A DNA stretch of 64,000 nt from Linanthus parryae (taxonomy: Eukaryota; Streptophyta; Magnoliopsida; Ericales; Polemoniaceae), in the NCBI GenBank assembly GCA_023055425.1, contig JALGPY010000009.1, forward strand, positions 20,915,775 through 20,979,774, written 5' to 3'. Within the stretch, counting starts at the first letter, position 1. Each line of letters begins with the position of its first letter. Both the position numbers and the translations under genes were made by a program. Positions 32,796-43,969 of the stretch are shown here, one piece after another. The notes below the pieces were generated by a model. The model was not told the origin of the DNA. It was given only the letters and a program-made list of their open reading frames with translations, and made no database searches.

Positions 32796-34079
32796 ATGAA
32801 TTTGTTCGAAGAAATCAAGATCAAGAAAACAAAGATCAAACCAGAAGTTGTTGTAGATGATGGATCAGTCACAGAGATGGAGCATCTGCCACAAGACCTC
32901 ACCACAAGCATCCTCGCAAGGCTTCCAGTCTCATCTCTCCTCCAATCAAGGTTTGTCAACAAAACCTGGAACACCTTATCCTATGATCCAAATCTTGTCC
33001 CTATCCACTTTTCAATCTCATCCAAGAAAAACCCATGTCTGATCTTGCACTTTGACATCCCAATCAGGAACCACCTTTGTTTTCTTGAATTCTCAGACCA
33101 AAACAATCATCAAGAAGAGTATCATAATAAGATTGTGAAGAAATTGCAGTTACCATTCCTTGAAACCATGCCTGAGTTTCACATAATATCATCATGTAAT
33201 GGCCTGATGTGCTTGTCTGACTCCTTATATAGTGACCCTCTATCCATCTACAATCCATTCACTAGGCAGTACCAACAACTTCCAAGATCTAGGCAATTTG
33301 AGGACCAGATTTTGATATTCGGATTCGGGTACCATCCCGTTACAGACGAGTACAAGGTAGTGAAGATTGTGTATTACTGGAATAGCTATTCGGATCAGTC
33401 GAATCAGTGGAGATTTAGGAACTTCAAGAGAAGGTCAGAGGTTCAGGTTTTGAGCCTTAGAACCCTAACTTGGAGGAACATTGGGGAAGTGCCTTATCAG
33501 CAGCTCCAAAGGCGAGGAGGGGAGGCTTTATTGGATGGGAAGCTGCATTACTTGACTGAACCACGGAACCTTGAAGGGGGAGGCCGTGGGCGTGGGGTCG
33601 TTTCCTTCGACCTCTCGGACGAGCAATTTAGGGAAGTGCCCGGGCCGGATAACGGCGGCCTAAGGAGGATAGATTATTATCTGGTTGTTTTAAGGGGTTG
33701 CCTGTCGGCTATTTCTTGTATCCGTTTCCAAACGGTTGATGTTTGGATGATGAAAGAGTATGGCGTGAAAGAGTCTTGGGTTAAGCAGTATAGTTTCGAT
33801 AGCTACTCTGCGCTGTTGATGAGACCGATAGCATTGCGGTGTTCTGGGATTAGAAGTCATGGTTATCGGCGGAGGGTTCAGGTTCTGTGTATGCTTGAGG
33901 ATGGGATGATTGTGATTGAGCATAAAGGCGGTGTTCTGGTGTTGCACGATCCGGTGAATGGGACGTATAGGAAGCTCATGGTAGAGAAAATGCCGGGTTT
34001 TGTTAGAGCTTTCGTTCATGTTGGGAGCCTAAACTGGATTGATACCCCCTTGTCTTCTGCCATGTTGTGTGATAGGTGA
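32796..34079 (+). CDS. F-box protein with F-box-associated domain
   Basis: Probable substrate-recognition subunit of an SCF (SKP1-Cullin1-F-box) ubiquitin ligase. A 427-residue single-exon frame from ATG 32796, chosen for its context (CACCATGAA) and because the upstream extension from 32655 is hydrophobic and unlike the family. The F-box lies at residues about 29-70: LPQDLTTSILARLPVSSLLQ, then SRFVNKTWNTLSYDP. The C-terminal F-box-associated domain shows SSCNGLMCLSDS, YNPFTRQYQQLP and FGFGYHPVTDEYKVVKIVYY. It resembles the large plant family around At3g07870 and CPR1/CPR30-like proteins; the target cannot be inferred. No frameshift or stop is seen, so it looks functional. Confidence 0.88.
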   Translation: MNLFEEIKIKKTKIKPEVVVDDGSVTEMEHLPQDLTTSILARLPVSSLLQSRFVNKTWNTLSYDPNLVPIHFSISSKKNPCLILHFDIPIRNHLCFLEFSDQNNHQEEYHNKIVKKLQLPFLETMPEFHIISSCNGLMCLSDSLYSDPLSIYNPFTRQYQQLPRSRQFEDQILIFGFGYHPVTDEYKVVKIVYYWNSYSDQSNQWRFRNFKRRSEVQVLSLRTLTWRNIGEVPYQQLQRRGGEALLDGKLHYLTEPRNLEGGGRGRGVVSFDLSDEQFREVPGPDNGGLRRIDYYLVVLRGCLSAISCIRFQTVDVWMMKEYGVKESWVKQYSFDSYSALLMRPIALRCSGIRSHGYRRRVQVLCMLEDGMIVIEHKGGVLVLHDPVNGTYRKLMVEKMPGFVRAFVHVGSLNWIDTPLSSAMLCDR

Positions 34080-34561
34080 TAGTTGTTGATCATGGTTTTC
34101 AGTTCTTGCATTTTTGTGTACAACGAATCTCAGCTTCACTCGTCTCTCGTAATGTCTTTGTATTTCTCAGATTACAGTTTCTCTCGTATGTAGGGGGATT
34201 GGTTAATAGAAATAATTGTTTCCTCCCATTTTACTCTTGATTTACTGATTCTCTCTTCTATTATCTAATGAAATTGGCTGTGAAAACGATCAAGGAGAGT
34301 TCAAACTTTCAAGTGTGATAGGTGATGGTTGTTGATCATGGTTTTCAGTTCTTGCATTTTTGGGTATAACGAATCTCAGCTTCACTCGTCTCTCGTTATG
34401 TCTTCGTATTTCTCAGATTACAGTTTCTCTCCTATGTAGGGGAGATTGGTTAATAGAAATAATTGTTTCCTCCCATTTTAATCTTGCTTTATTGATTCTC
34501 TCTTCTATTATCTAATGAAATTGGCTGTGAAAACGAATCAAGGAGAGTTCAAACTTTCAAG
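34067..34561 (+). repeat. 247-bp tandem duplication at the 3' end of the F-box gene
   Basis: Copy 1 (34067-34313) begins TGTGATAGGTGAT and contains the last codons and stop of the F-box gene plus 3' UTR. Copy 2 (34314-34561) repeats it with scattered substitutions and one or two indels. Confidence 0.9.
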
Positions 34562-35426
34562 GTAAGCTAAAGATCAACAAGGATGAGATCTGTTGTCTCA
34601 AAATATGCACTCATTATGTTTTGTATATACTTAATATCAGTTCATGAGTTTTCACCATGCATATTACTAGCAAAAGGATGAGACCGGTCTCATTGTTGTA
34701 TCCCTCATTGCTGTCAGTTTTCCTCGTCTATTTTGGTTCTCCAAGACAGATTTATGTAGTACTATTGTCCAAGCTCTTTAGTTCAGTAATGATCCTGAAT
34801 ATGGTGTTTGTTCAGTTGTGTATTCACACAACTTCTGTATCATGTTTTATTGCTGTGGTTAAGTTATCAATGGATCAGTGGACAACTGATTGGAGGAACA
34901 GTGAGACTAGGAAGCACAATCCAGACAGGTAGAAGATGGGGTGTTTGCTGTGTGCTTTGTTAGTTCTTGGCTGATCTGTTCTGGGAATGTTTTGATGGCT
35001 TTTTGTGGCTTCTGTTAATGTAATGTTGTTTCTGGTGTACCGCAGGCTTCATGTTTGCTGGGAGTTGATCTCCTCATTCGTATTCTGATCCCCTAGCATC
35101 GTTTTGCTAGCCAAATTACCGGATCAAAGTTACTGAATAGTGAAGTAGAAAGCAATAGAAGAAACAGATTAAATATCAACTGAAAATCTGAAAAATTGAC
35201 ATAAGGAAACTTTCCTAGATAAAAACATAGCAAAAGACCCAACAGACAACCCTTATTCTTACATTTCAGTACCAGACATGTACTATAAAAGAAGCTTCAC
35301 TACAAAGTAAGATAACAGTACCAGCATATTACACAAACCCAGTAGTTGCACACTTGTTTACAAGTACTGATATGCCAAATCCTTTTTTAATTTCTTAATT
35401 GCACATGTATTAGAACATGTCTCTTC
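34562..35426. other. Intergenic region, no gene seen
   Basis: AT-rich sequence between the F-box gene and the convergent lipocalin gene; it should hold the 3' UTRs of both. The open stretch 34657-34932 lacks any recognisable domain and is not called. Confidence 0.4.
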
Positions 35427-38267
35427 CTACTTTCCGAAAAGAGATTTGATCCACCAAATGCCCTTGGTGTCTTTGGGGCCTTCATCTCCCTCTGGAGGGG
35501 GATTGGTGTGTTGGGTCTTGTGAAGCTTGCTCACATCATAGCCTTCCCCTTTTGCCCTCTCAACAAGCTGGTTGTAGGTCTCTTCATCAAGGTGGTTGTC
35601 TCTGCATAATATCTGGGAAAAGAAAACAGTTATCAACATCTGAAAAAGGGTATCAGAGAACACAACAACTAATTCTCAAACAAAACTCCTAATCCAATGC
35701 AGCCCTGAAGTTGAGGACATGTAACCCCTCCAGTAACTTTCAGAGATTTTGGCTTTCTGGGGGTTAAAACATTAGACACTAGTAATTGCCCGTGGCTTTG
35801 CCACGTAGCAGTGTTGTCCCATTTTGGGTGTCCCAGTGTTAAAACTCAATAGAGGTCACATGGTGTTGGGAGTTGGTTGCTAGCAGATGTAGCATGTTTA
35901 GGCAATGATTGGACTCCATCTATAACCTTCCATTGATAATTCATCAAAAGGTTAAGAACTTGCCAACCTTACATTGGTGTACAATAGAACACCATCCTTC
36001 CTTTATATATAGATTAGGCTGAGCACAATCTAAGACTAGACCAACCTTTGAAATTAACAACTAGTCAACTACTAATTGCGTGATTCCAATTCTTTGATAG
36101 TTATCTTACCGTTGGTGAATAATTAGGCTCGGCAAATAAGGAACAAGGTAGAAGATATGGTCAAATATCCATGTAGGCAAGAGCAAAAATTAGTTTCCTG
36201 TCACATTCTTAACTAACCAAAAGTACATCCAACATGTCCAAGGTTTCCATTAAAAAGAAGTACTACCCACAATAAATTTGACAATTCGTTTTCAGACCCA
36301 TAGAATGAGCAACTGCAAATTCATTGAGTGCACTTGGATAGCAACTGCTAACCATGGTTTTGAAAAGTTGTTTTGGGCTACATACCGATTGTGGTCCCGG
36401 TATCATGGTGACACTCCTTAGGTGGAATTGGCAATTGATGCCTGAGCTGTTTCATAACTTCAGCAACTACTCAAATGTTACTCATAAACAAGTCTTCAGT
36501 ATGATAAACCTTAATTTCGTGCTCTCTCTAGCTTTTAATCAAAAGCATGATCAATTTAGAATCCTGTACTTTCTCCTCAAAAAAATTGTGATTTTACTAG
36601 TTGCTAATCAAAAGTTTTAATTTTAGAAGTTCTACTTTGCAATTGTAATTTGAAAGATATTTATGACAGCATAGGATATTGGGTAATGTACATGAGCATT
36701 GATACTCTAGAGGCTAAACCATGATGCTATTATAACACCTGTTAGGGTGCACCCACGCCATGCCTAATTCTCTCCTTCCTAGCAAAAATGTGAATCGCTA
36801 GACATTTCCTGAAAGACTATATCCGGACATCCAAGAACATGTCAGTGTGTTTACCTTATTATAGCATAACCATATGTTTGACCTAAAGAGAAAAAGAAAT
36901 TACATTGTGTGTTCTTTGGTGTATTCCCTGGATATAATTGAGTACTTTATTGCTATTTTTGCAAGAAAAAAACCCTCTTTTTTCTATGCTCTTGTATCTT
37001 TCGTGGTGAATTGAATTAACATCTGGTTTCCATTCAATTGCAATTACTAAACTTTTTTAAGCGATCATAACCAAATTTTGATATGAATCGCGCTTCGTAA
37101 AAACCGAATGGGTCAGACGGGTTATTAAACAAAAGATGCCCACGCATATTACTAGCATGTTTGGTATATTTATGAAACCAGGGAAAAACTCATTCAAAAA
37201 TATGCAAATATCGGTGTTTTCAGAAACTATTGTTTCTACAATAAGCTTGATTGGTTGAAGGTTTGAGATTAAAATCTGCCAAAAAACGAAAAGTTCCGTT
37301 TCGTCAAAACTCATATTTTAATTTAGCTGGGGTTTTAATCTACATATCATAAAATCTCAGATTTGGAGTTCTTTTACCCTTGCTTGCTGAAATACCATAT
37401 TAACATTCTTTCATGTAGGCATTCCAATCATTTAGCACTTCAATTCAGATGTGACATAAGTTCAAAATAACACATCATAGTAAAAATAAACATTACGAAT
37501 TACAAGTGTTGCGTGGTTCAATTAAATTTTAATTCAGATTTTAAATGCATGACAAACAATATTCAGATTTTAATCTCAGTCAGATCATTCACTCAAGAGT
37601 ATATAAGATCATTGAATTTTAAAACCGGAACGAAACATGCTCTACGAAATGCCTAAAAAAAAATACATTTTGCATTAGTCAGATCAGTTTTTAATATGAT
37701 TGCCAAACAGGCACTACTGCCTACCTAATTGCGTACACATAGCGATCCCCGATTCATGAGTCATATATTAAATCTCAGAATTTTGCTATAAAAACCAAAA
37801 ATAATTGCAGACAAATTCTCAGATTTCAAAATAATGGGTATGAACATAACGAAAATTATAGTAGTATGAGACACAAACATAGTAGAAATACATACCCAGA
37901 GGTACTTCCTGGAGGGCTGTCCAATCAAAGCATGGTGATAATCTTCATCAAGAAACAAGACCCAGTAATCACCAGTGACTGGTATGATGGGGAGGAAAGG
38001 AGGAACATAGAACTTCACCTTCAGTTTGGCCTCATCACTAGAAGGGTCAGCTTTATAAGCAGTACCCTCAATGAACCCTCTCTTCCCATCAGTCCATGTC
38101 TCATTCAGGACATTCACAATCCCATCCTCCCTCAGAGTGTAGGTGGCTCTTGTGTTGATCCCATTCTTGGGCTGAAACAATGATGGGAATGAAGCTATTT
38201 CATACCACCTACCCATGTACCTCTTCAGGTCAAGACCCTTCACCACTTCCTGCGCTTTGTTTGCCAT
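35427..38267 (-). CDS. TIL: Temperature-induced lipocalin, two exons
   Basis: Small plasma-membrane-associated lipocalin that in plants protects membranes against heat, cold and oxidative stress. Exon 1 is 38267-37896 (124 codons) and exon 2 is 35612-35427 (61 codons plus stop). The intron 37895-35613 has GT (GTATGT) and AG (TTCCCAG) borders in phase 0. The 185-residue product equals the usual TIL length. Lipocalin regions: GRWYEIASFPSLFQPKNG (GxW motif, residues 19-36), TGDYWVLFLDEDY (about 98-110) and SRKYLWILCRD (about 119-129, spanning the splice). The proline-rich loop YVPPFLPIIPVTGDY and the tail DTKGIWWIKSLFGK are distinctive for TIL. No signal peptide. No break seen, so it is probably functional. 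Confidence 0.95.
35613..37895 (-). other. Large intron of the lipocalin gene
   Basis: 2283 bp, AT-rich, without coding signal. Its length is large for a two-exon gene of this size, but I could not delimit a transposon in it. Confidence 0.75.
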
Positions 38268-38445
38268 TGATTGGTTTAAGAGAGAAAAGAGAGAAATATC
38301 TTTCAGGGTTTTCTTTGGGATGTTGAAATGGAGAAGAAATGCTGGGCTATAAAAAGCAAAAGATTTGATTTTGGGGGGTAGACGTGGGTGAATGTGAGCC
38401 TCAGGTGTGTGGAGATAACCTTGGAAATCCGATAATTACATGACT

Positions 38446-38455
38446 GTTCTAGAAA
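38446..38455. promoter_or_regulatory. Candidate heat-shock element upstream of the lipocalin gene
   Basis: GTTCTAGAAA fits nTTCnnGAAn and lies about 180 bp upstream of the start codon at 38267. An ACGTGGG (ABRE-like) core lies nearer the gene at about 38383. Both agree with stress induction known for TIL genes, but short motifs can occur by chance. Confidence 0.4.
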
Positions 38456-38899
38456 TGAATTATCTTTAGAAGGTACTACCAGCTAGCATTTCCTATTTAC
38501 GGAGTTACAAGTTTGGGAGGTTATTGACCAAATTAATTAAGGGAATAAATGTGCTTACTAAAATTCCGGATTAGGAATTAAATATGTATCTTATTTAGGC
38601 TTATTTTGGGACATAAATTTTCTACGACCAGATTGTAGGAACTCATATGACCAGAGAAGGTTTCTGTATTTATTTAGTACACATGGCTATTTAAAATTAA
38701 AATTTGCTTATTTGAATTGATAATGATTTGTTGTGAAACGTTGTTTGTGAGAGAGACAGAGTAAGAGAGACAAACAATGTAGGGAGAATAGTTGTGAGAT
38801 ATGTATTCAATCTCTAACCCTAAGCCTCCTTATATAGACATTAAGGTGGACTAATGAGCCAATAACAATATACAATGGACTTACAACATGTGGTGGATA

Positions 38900-39646
38900 G
38901 GGATGACAATGCGGTTCGATCCGATCTGAAATCCGAGTGATGCAATCAATTTTAAAATGGAACGGATATGGATATTAAAAATCAAAATTCGGTCCGTATC
39001 CGGATTCGATCCAAATATACTAGGATATCAGATGGATATCCGACCCGAAAAGATGCGAACACACATAGTTTTACAAAATACCCTTAGTTATAAAAAATTA
39101 TATATTTACCTACACACACACACATATAAATATAAACATTACACAGTTCACTTCACACTATGTTTTGTCTAAAAAAGTATTCCACTACACATTAGAAAAC
39201 ACACATAACACATTATTACTTAAAAAATAACCACTACACATTAGTATGTTGTTTTGATCGAGTTTGTAGACAATTATAGACAATTATACACATTAGTATA
39301 TTGTTTCTTGATATATTTGCGTTTGTCATAGTGGAAAATATTTTGAGTATATTTTTACTTTTTAGGCATATTTTTATGTTGTGTGGTGACTTTCTTACAT
39401 ATTTTTCTGAATTTGTTGTGTAATTTTTATGAGAAGTAAAAGAAAAAATTCATCAGGATCCGAATCTGGATCCGGATCAGATCCGTTTGAGGAGATTTGG
39501 ATTGTCGGATCGAATACGGATATTACAAATTAAATTCGATCCGATTCCATTTCGGATCCGGTGAAAGTCTGATCGAATATGGATCCACTTATTTTCATTC
39601 GGATCCGGATATGGATATAGACGAATCCGATCCGTTGCCATCCCAA
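38900..39646. mobile_element. Non-autonomous DNA transposon nested in the copia LTR
   Basis: Ends GGGATGACAATG and, inverted, GGGATGGCAACGGATC. A 9-10 bp direct repeat (GTGGTGGATA at 38890-38899 and 39647-39656) flanks it, with two extra bases (AA) at the right. 747 bp and no transposase. Many copies of GGATCCGGAT or GATCCGAT-like words lie near both ends. The 9-10 bp duplication suits a Mutator-like element; an 8-bp hAT reading is possible. Confidence 0.7.
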
Positions 39647-39715
39647 GTGGTGGATATTCACCAATAAACTAGCACAATATTTCATAACGCTCCCCCTTGA
39701 ATATTCACCAGTACG

Positions 39716-40043
39716 ATGCCTCGTTAAAACCTTGTCACGATAAACTCAGTGGAAAAAATCAATGACGAAGGAGAAAGAGCACATCGGTGTTTGAAGACTT
39801 GTATCGTCTGCCTCGTTAAAACCTTCCCTAGTAAAATCCAGTGGGCCAAAAATCTTGGCTAATAAAAAAGAGTACAGACCGAAAGAAACATTCCCCTTGT
39901 AATAATGTATCTTTTGGATTCTTTGTTGACTTTCGTTGCATGACATTTTTCAGGAACTCACATTTGGCTGCGTGTCTCATTAAAAACCTTGCTAGAAAAA
40001 ATCCAGTGGGATAAAAAATATCGGCGAAGGAAAAGAGTACAAT
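39716..40043 (-). repeat. Triplicated block of the copia 3' region
   Basis: Three copies at about 39716-39780, 39809-39877 and 39970-40043. In plus orientation each has CTCGTTAAAACCTTG or a variant, then AATCCAGTGGG or a variant, then GAAGGA...AAGAGTAC. Confidence 0.75.
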
Positions 40044-40795
40044 GCATAATAGTTTAAGGATTGAAACTTGAAACTCCCCCTCTTCATAGCATCAATTGAT
40101 TGATAAATATTCACTTTCTTCAATGCTTACTTGGAAGTATACGATCACAAGTCATTTGGGCTTAGGACCTGTAATAAAAATTCATGACAAAAACAAAATC
40201 TAGCCATTTGTGAATAAACATACAAACACATCCAAATATATGATGCAATACTACATGACCCATGTAGAGATAGTAAACAATGACTATTTATTAACAGTTA
40301 GCATGTCATGTAATCAATGTATGTAAGATGATATCATGCAAATGCACCTAGACTACTCGCGAGTGTACACTTTCAGTTGCTTCAGACAATTAGATATCTT
40401 TCATGGGTACCAACCTCCATGATTTTTCACATAAAGTGATTCGTACGATCATTTTGTGTAAGTAGTTATTTTATATTCGTAGTCTTCTAAACGAAATATC
40501 ACAATCACTCTTAACAAAGAGAGGATTTGTGGTATATAACTATAATTATAACAATGAGAAATATTATTGTCATTTAGGCATCACTTGCACTATAGCATAT
40601 TTCTCTTTCAATAGTCTCACGCATCCAACCATTAGGGTGCGGGCATTTGAATATATTGTTCTATATGAACATGGATGCTACGGGCATCTAAAGTACTTCA
40701 AAGTACTTCCAAAATATGCTCTATTCATTAACTGCAGAGCTCGTGTATTTTACACACACTAATTCAATATGAACATTGATTCTTCAAGCATCACA
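40044..40795. other. AT-rich stretch, no gene seen
   Basis: Between the copia remnant and the second Sirevirus; perhaps more of the copia 3' region. No coding or structural signal supports a call. Confidence 0.3.
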
Positions 40796-40934
40796 AGTAA
40801 TCTTGTTACTTATAATTGTAAGTTCAACTCAGTTTCAAAGGCTTGAAATTGCTAGTCTATTTCAAGGCCTTGAAAGAGCTTTCAAAGCCTTGAAACTGAC
40901 TATGCTTTATATGCATGAATTTAGGGGGAGTTTC
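40796..40934 (+). other. Sirevirus 3' internal tail in front of the LTR
   Basis: Holds TTTCAAAGGCTTGAAA, TTTCAAGGCCTTGAAA and TTTCAAAGCCTTGAAA in about 60 bp, and ends in the polypurine-like TTTAGGGGGAG (40920-40930). This is how a Sirevirus internal region looks just before its 3' LTR. The following LTR may therefore be shared with, or derived from, an upstream copy now lost. Confidence 0.5.
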
Positions 40935-42054
40935 TGATCTTGATTCAACTCCTAAACCCGTGCTCGATTAGTTGATATTTGATGATGAAAGACAAAGTAT
41001 TTTGACATATTTTACAAAATTAATCCATTTGATTGACTTAGTTTTGTAGGGAAATTTTGTTTCCTATTTTACAGGATATATTTCCTAACCTGAGTTTTGC
41101 AGGAAAGGAAATTGTCTGATGATTTGATTCTGTGATCAATCCAGCTATGTTTGGAAGTTTCCTAACATATGTTTATACAATATCAAATCAGTATGATTGA
41201 AGGTAGTGATCAAACTATCCGTTGGAGAAGCTGTTAGAGAAGTCAAAGTTGAAGCTATAAAATAGGGAAGTTTGTTATGAGAAGATCCTGAAGATCTGCA
41301 ATTCAAACTGCTCTATAAAAAGAGGAAAAGCTGAATCATTGCTACGGGACAATTAGCAGAGACACTCAAAAACATTCAAGGATTGAGAAGCAACTAAGAA
41401 GCAGATTCATTTATCTCAATCCAAGCATCAGAAGAACATTGCATACTCACTGCAGATTCATTTCTAGTGTTCTTCTCTTCTGAACTTCATTTATTTATCA
41501 TTTTGATAATACTTCTCGTTCTCATTCTCAAGGATTGTTCAAGGTGAACAATAGAGTATTCTTAGTTAATCAGATAGCTAGAGCAGGTACTTGATAGGTT
41601 AGTTAGAACCATAAGCTGTAACAGAGTAAGGCATCTCTCTGTGCTTGAGATATAGGGCTTAGCTGTGGATTAATAAGAATTGTATTGAAAATCCTGCATG
41701 GAGAAGCTCATTGAGGTATAGACCTAGGTCCAAGTGGAATGAACTCTATATATCTTGTGTCTCTTGCATTTACTTTTCAGTTGCATACTTAGTTCTTTTG
41801 CAGCATTCAAAACAGTTTTATTTCAAGGGTTTGAATCTCATTTCAAGGCCTTGAAATAGACTTATCTTTTAAACTTCAACTTTTTTCATTCCAAGGGCTT
41901 GAAACTCATTTCAAGGTCTTGAATTAGTCTTCACTCTTTACAATTCTTTTTGAAATCACTCTTCTTGCAAGTTTAGCAAAAAGTTGGCATACTCTATTCA
42001 ACACCCCCTTCTAGAGTATTGATCATGCATTTCTACCTACTGTTCACCCCTTCA
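40935..42054 (+). repeat. 5' LTR of Sirevirus B
   Basis: Ends CCCCTTCA at 42054, next to the primer site. The start is set at TGATCTTGATTCAAC after a polypurine stretch and is uncertain by about 20 bp. The second half aligns with the Sirevirus A LTR (for example GTTCAAGGTGAACAA and the CCCCCTTCTAGAGTATT end). Confidence 0.7.
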
Positions 42055-42055
42055 G

Positions 42056-42068
42056 TTGGTATCGGAGC
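42056..42068 (+). other. tRNA-Met primer binding site of Sirevirus B
   Basis: TTGGTATCGGAGC; one mismatch (G for A) from the canonical site. Confidence 0.75.
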
Positions 42069-42106
42069 TTGTATCACTGCATAAATTTAACCATCTTGTG
42101 ATTCTG

Positions 42107-43960
42107 AGTAATGTAGGTGATGGTGGTTTCTCTCAGGGAAGAGCTGCTAACAGACATCTTCTCTTCTATGGAGACAATTTTGTTCGATGGAAAGCTTTGA
42201 TGAAAATGTTCATCATTGATCAAGATATAGAGCTTTGAAATATCATTTAGAACAGTCCTCACACTTTCTACACAGAGAAAGATGAGATTAAAACTCCCAA
42301 ATCTAAAGACTCACTATCTGCCTCTGAGTTAGAACAATTTTCAAAAAGTTATAAATATATGAATCTCTTATATTGAGCTTTGAGTGCAGATGAATTCAAA
42401 AGGATCTCAGGTTGCAAGATTGGCAAAGAGATCAAGGATAAGCTTGTGGTAACCTTTGAAGGAACCAGCCAAGTCAAGAAAACTAAGATCAACATATATC
42501 TCAGGCAATATGAGCTATTCAAGATGAATGGAGATGAGTCAATCAGAGACATGTTCAAAAGATTCACTGACATTTTAAACAATCTTGATTCATTGGGAAA
42601 ACACATTTCCAATGAAGAAAAGGCTGGAAAGATTCTGAGAAGTCTTCCAAAGGCAAAATGGGAACCAAAGACTACTGCTTTTGAGGAAGCACAAGATCTC
42701 TCATTACTTCAACTTGATGACCTACAAGAGAAGCTCCTTACACATGAAATATCTATGAATGAAGTTGATGGAGAATTACCAGAAGGTGTCAAGAACCTAT
42801 CTCTCAAGGCAAAGGAGAATGAGTCATCTCAAAGGCTTGAAACTGAAGATGATGATGAAGATCCAATTGCTTTGATTTCCAAATCCTTCACCAGAATTCT
42901 CAAAATGAAGAAGAACTTTGGTAACAAGGACTTCAGCAGAGATAGACACAGATCCTTCAGTAGAAAAGACTACAAAGGTAAATCTTCTTCACATGGTAAT
43001 AAGCCTAAATTCATGAATTGCTTTGAGTGTGGTGGTGCAGGACACTTGATCAGAGACTGTCCACACAAAAAGAGCAAGAACTTTCAGAAGAAAGATCATG
43101 ATAGAAGAAAGAAAGCTATGATAGCTTCCTGGAGTGATTCACAAACCTCAAGTGACTCTAAATCTGAAGAAGAACATGCCAACCTATGCTTTATGGCCAA
43201 GCATGATGAAAGTTTTGAAAAGAACATTGAGGTAATGGTAAACTGCTTGATTTCAAAACCAACAGAAGCCCTCTCTAATTATCTTAGAACAATGCTTTTA
43301 AATGAAGAGGACTATCTGAAAGAGATTAGAGTTTTGAAAGAAATTGTTCATGATCAACCAAAAGAAAACTTGCATCTTGTTTGTCTGAATCAGAATCTTG
43401 AAATCTCTCAGAAGAAAACTGACATTGATTTCAAAGCCTTGAAAACCAGTTTCAAAGCCTTGAAAACAAAAGTCAAAGAAGTTTTCACTGAGAACTCTCT
43501 CCTGAGTGACAATATTGTCAATCTAAGACATCAATTTAATGAATTGGATAAAAAAAGACTACTCTAACTGAGAAGCTTCAAGAATCTGAATCGGTCAAAA
43601 CAAAACTTGCAGGCTCAGAACATAACTTGAACTTAATTCTTGGAGGTAGCTTAAAGTCTGTTCACAAAATTGGTATTGGATACAATCCAAATTTTCCCAA
43701 AATAACAATACTAGATTTGTGAAAGCTGGAAGCAGAACATCTCCTAAGTGCCGAATTTGCAATAATATTGGTCATGTTAAGATGACTTGTCCTTTTAGAA
43801 GAGAGACCTTCACATAATGATGAATACTTTTCCATTCCGACTCAAAGGACAAGTTAGACAGATTTGGATTCCTAAAGGGGTTAGACCACCTAACATGGTC
43901 GACCCTGATTATGAATCTAAATTCCACAGTTAGTCTAACAGCTGGGTAAGACAGTGGTGT
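42107..43960 (+). pseudogene. Sirevirus B gag
   Basis: Aligned with copy A gag from SNVGDGGFSQG, but the start codon is CTG where copy A has ATG. Stops occur near 42236, 42248 and 42374. The long frame 42380-43567 holds the capsid, then zinc knuckle CFECGGAGHLIRDC (about 43021) and the coiled coil with two FKALK repeats (43428-43470), each encoded by TTTCAAAGCCTTGAAA. A frameshift near 43567 leads to SEHNLNLILGGSLKS. The second knuckle is degraded; the tail GVRPPNM is still readable near 43878. Confidence 0.82.
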
Positions 43961-43969
43961 TTGCAGGTT

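Larger units (their letters stand above)
38732..40043 (-). mobile_element. Short-LTR copia remnant, 3' end only (minus strand)
   Basis: A TG...CA LTR (38732-39684), about 195 bp once the nested element is removed, reads on the minus strand from TGAAATATTGTGCTAG to AACGTTTCACA. It has a TATA box GTCTATATAAGG and is preceded on that strand by a polypurine GGGGGAGCG (39685-39695). Next to it are three imperfect copies of a block typical of copia 3' non-coding ends (39716-40043). No pol or second LTR is present, so this is a truncated copy; its far boundary is unclear. Confidence 0.7.

Noticed and set aside
34657..34932. 91-residue open frame between the F-box and lipocalin genes
   Set aside because: No domain, low-complexity hydrophobic composition, and it lies in a convergent intergenic region.
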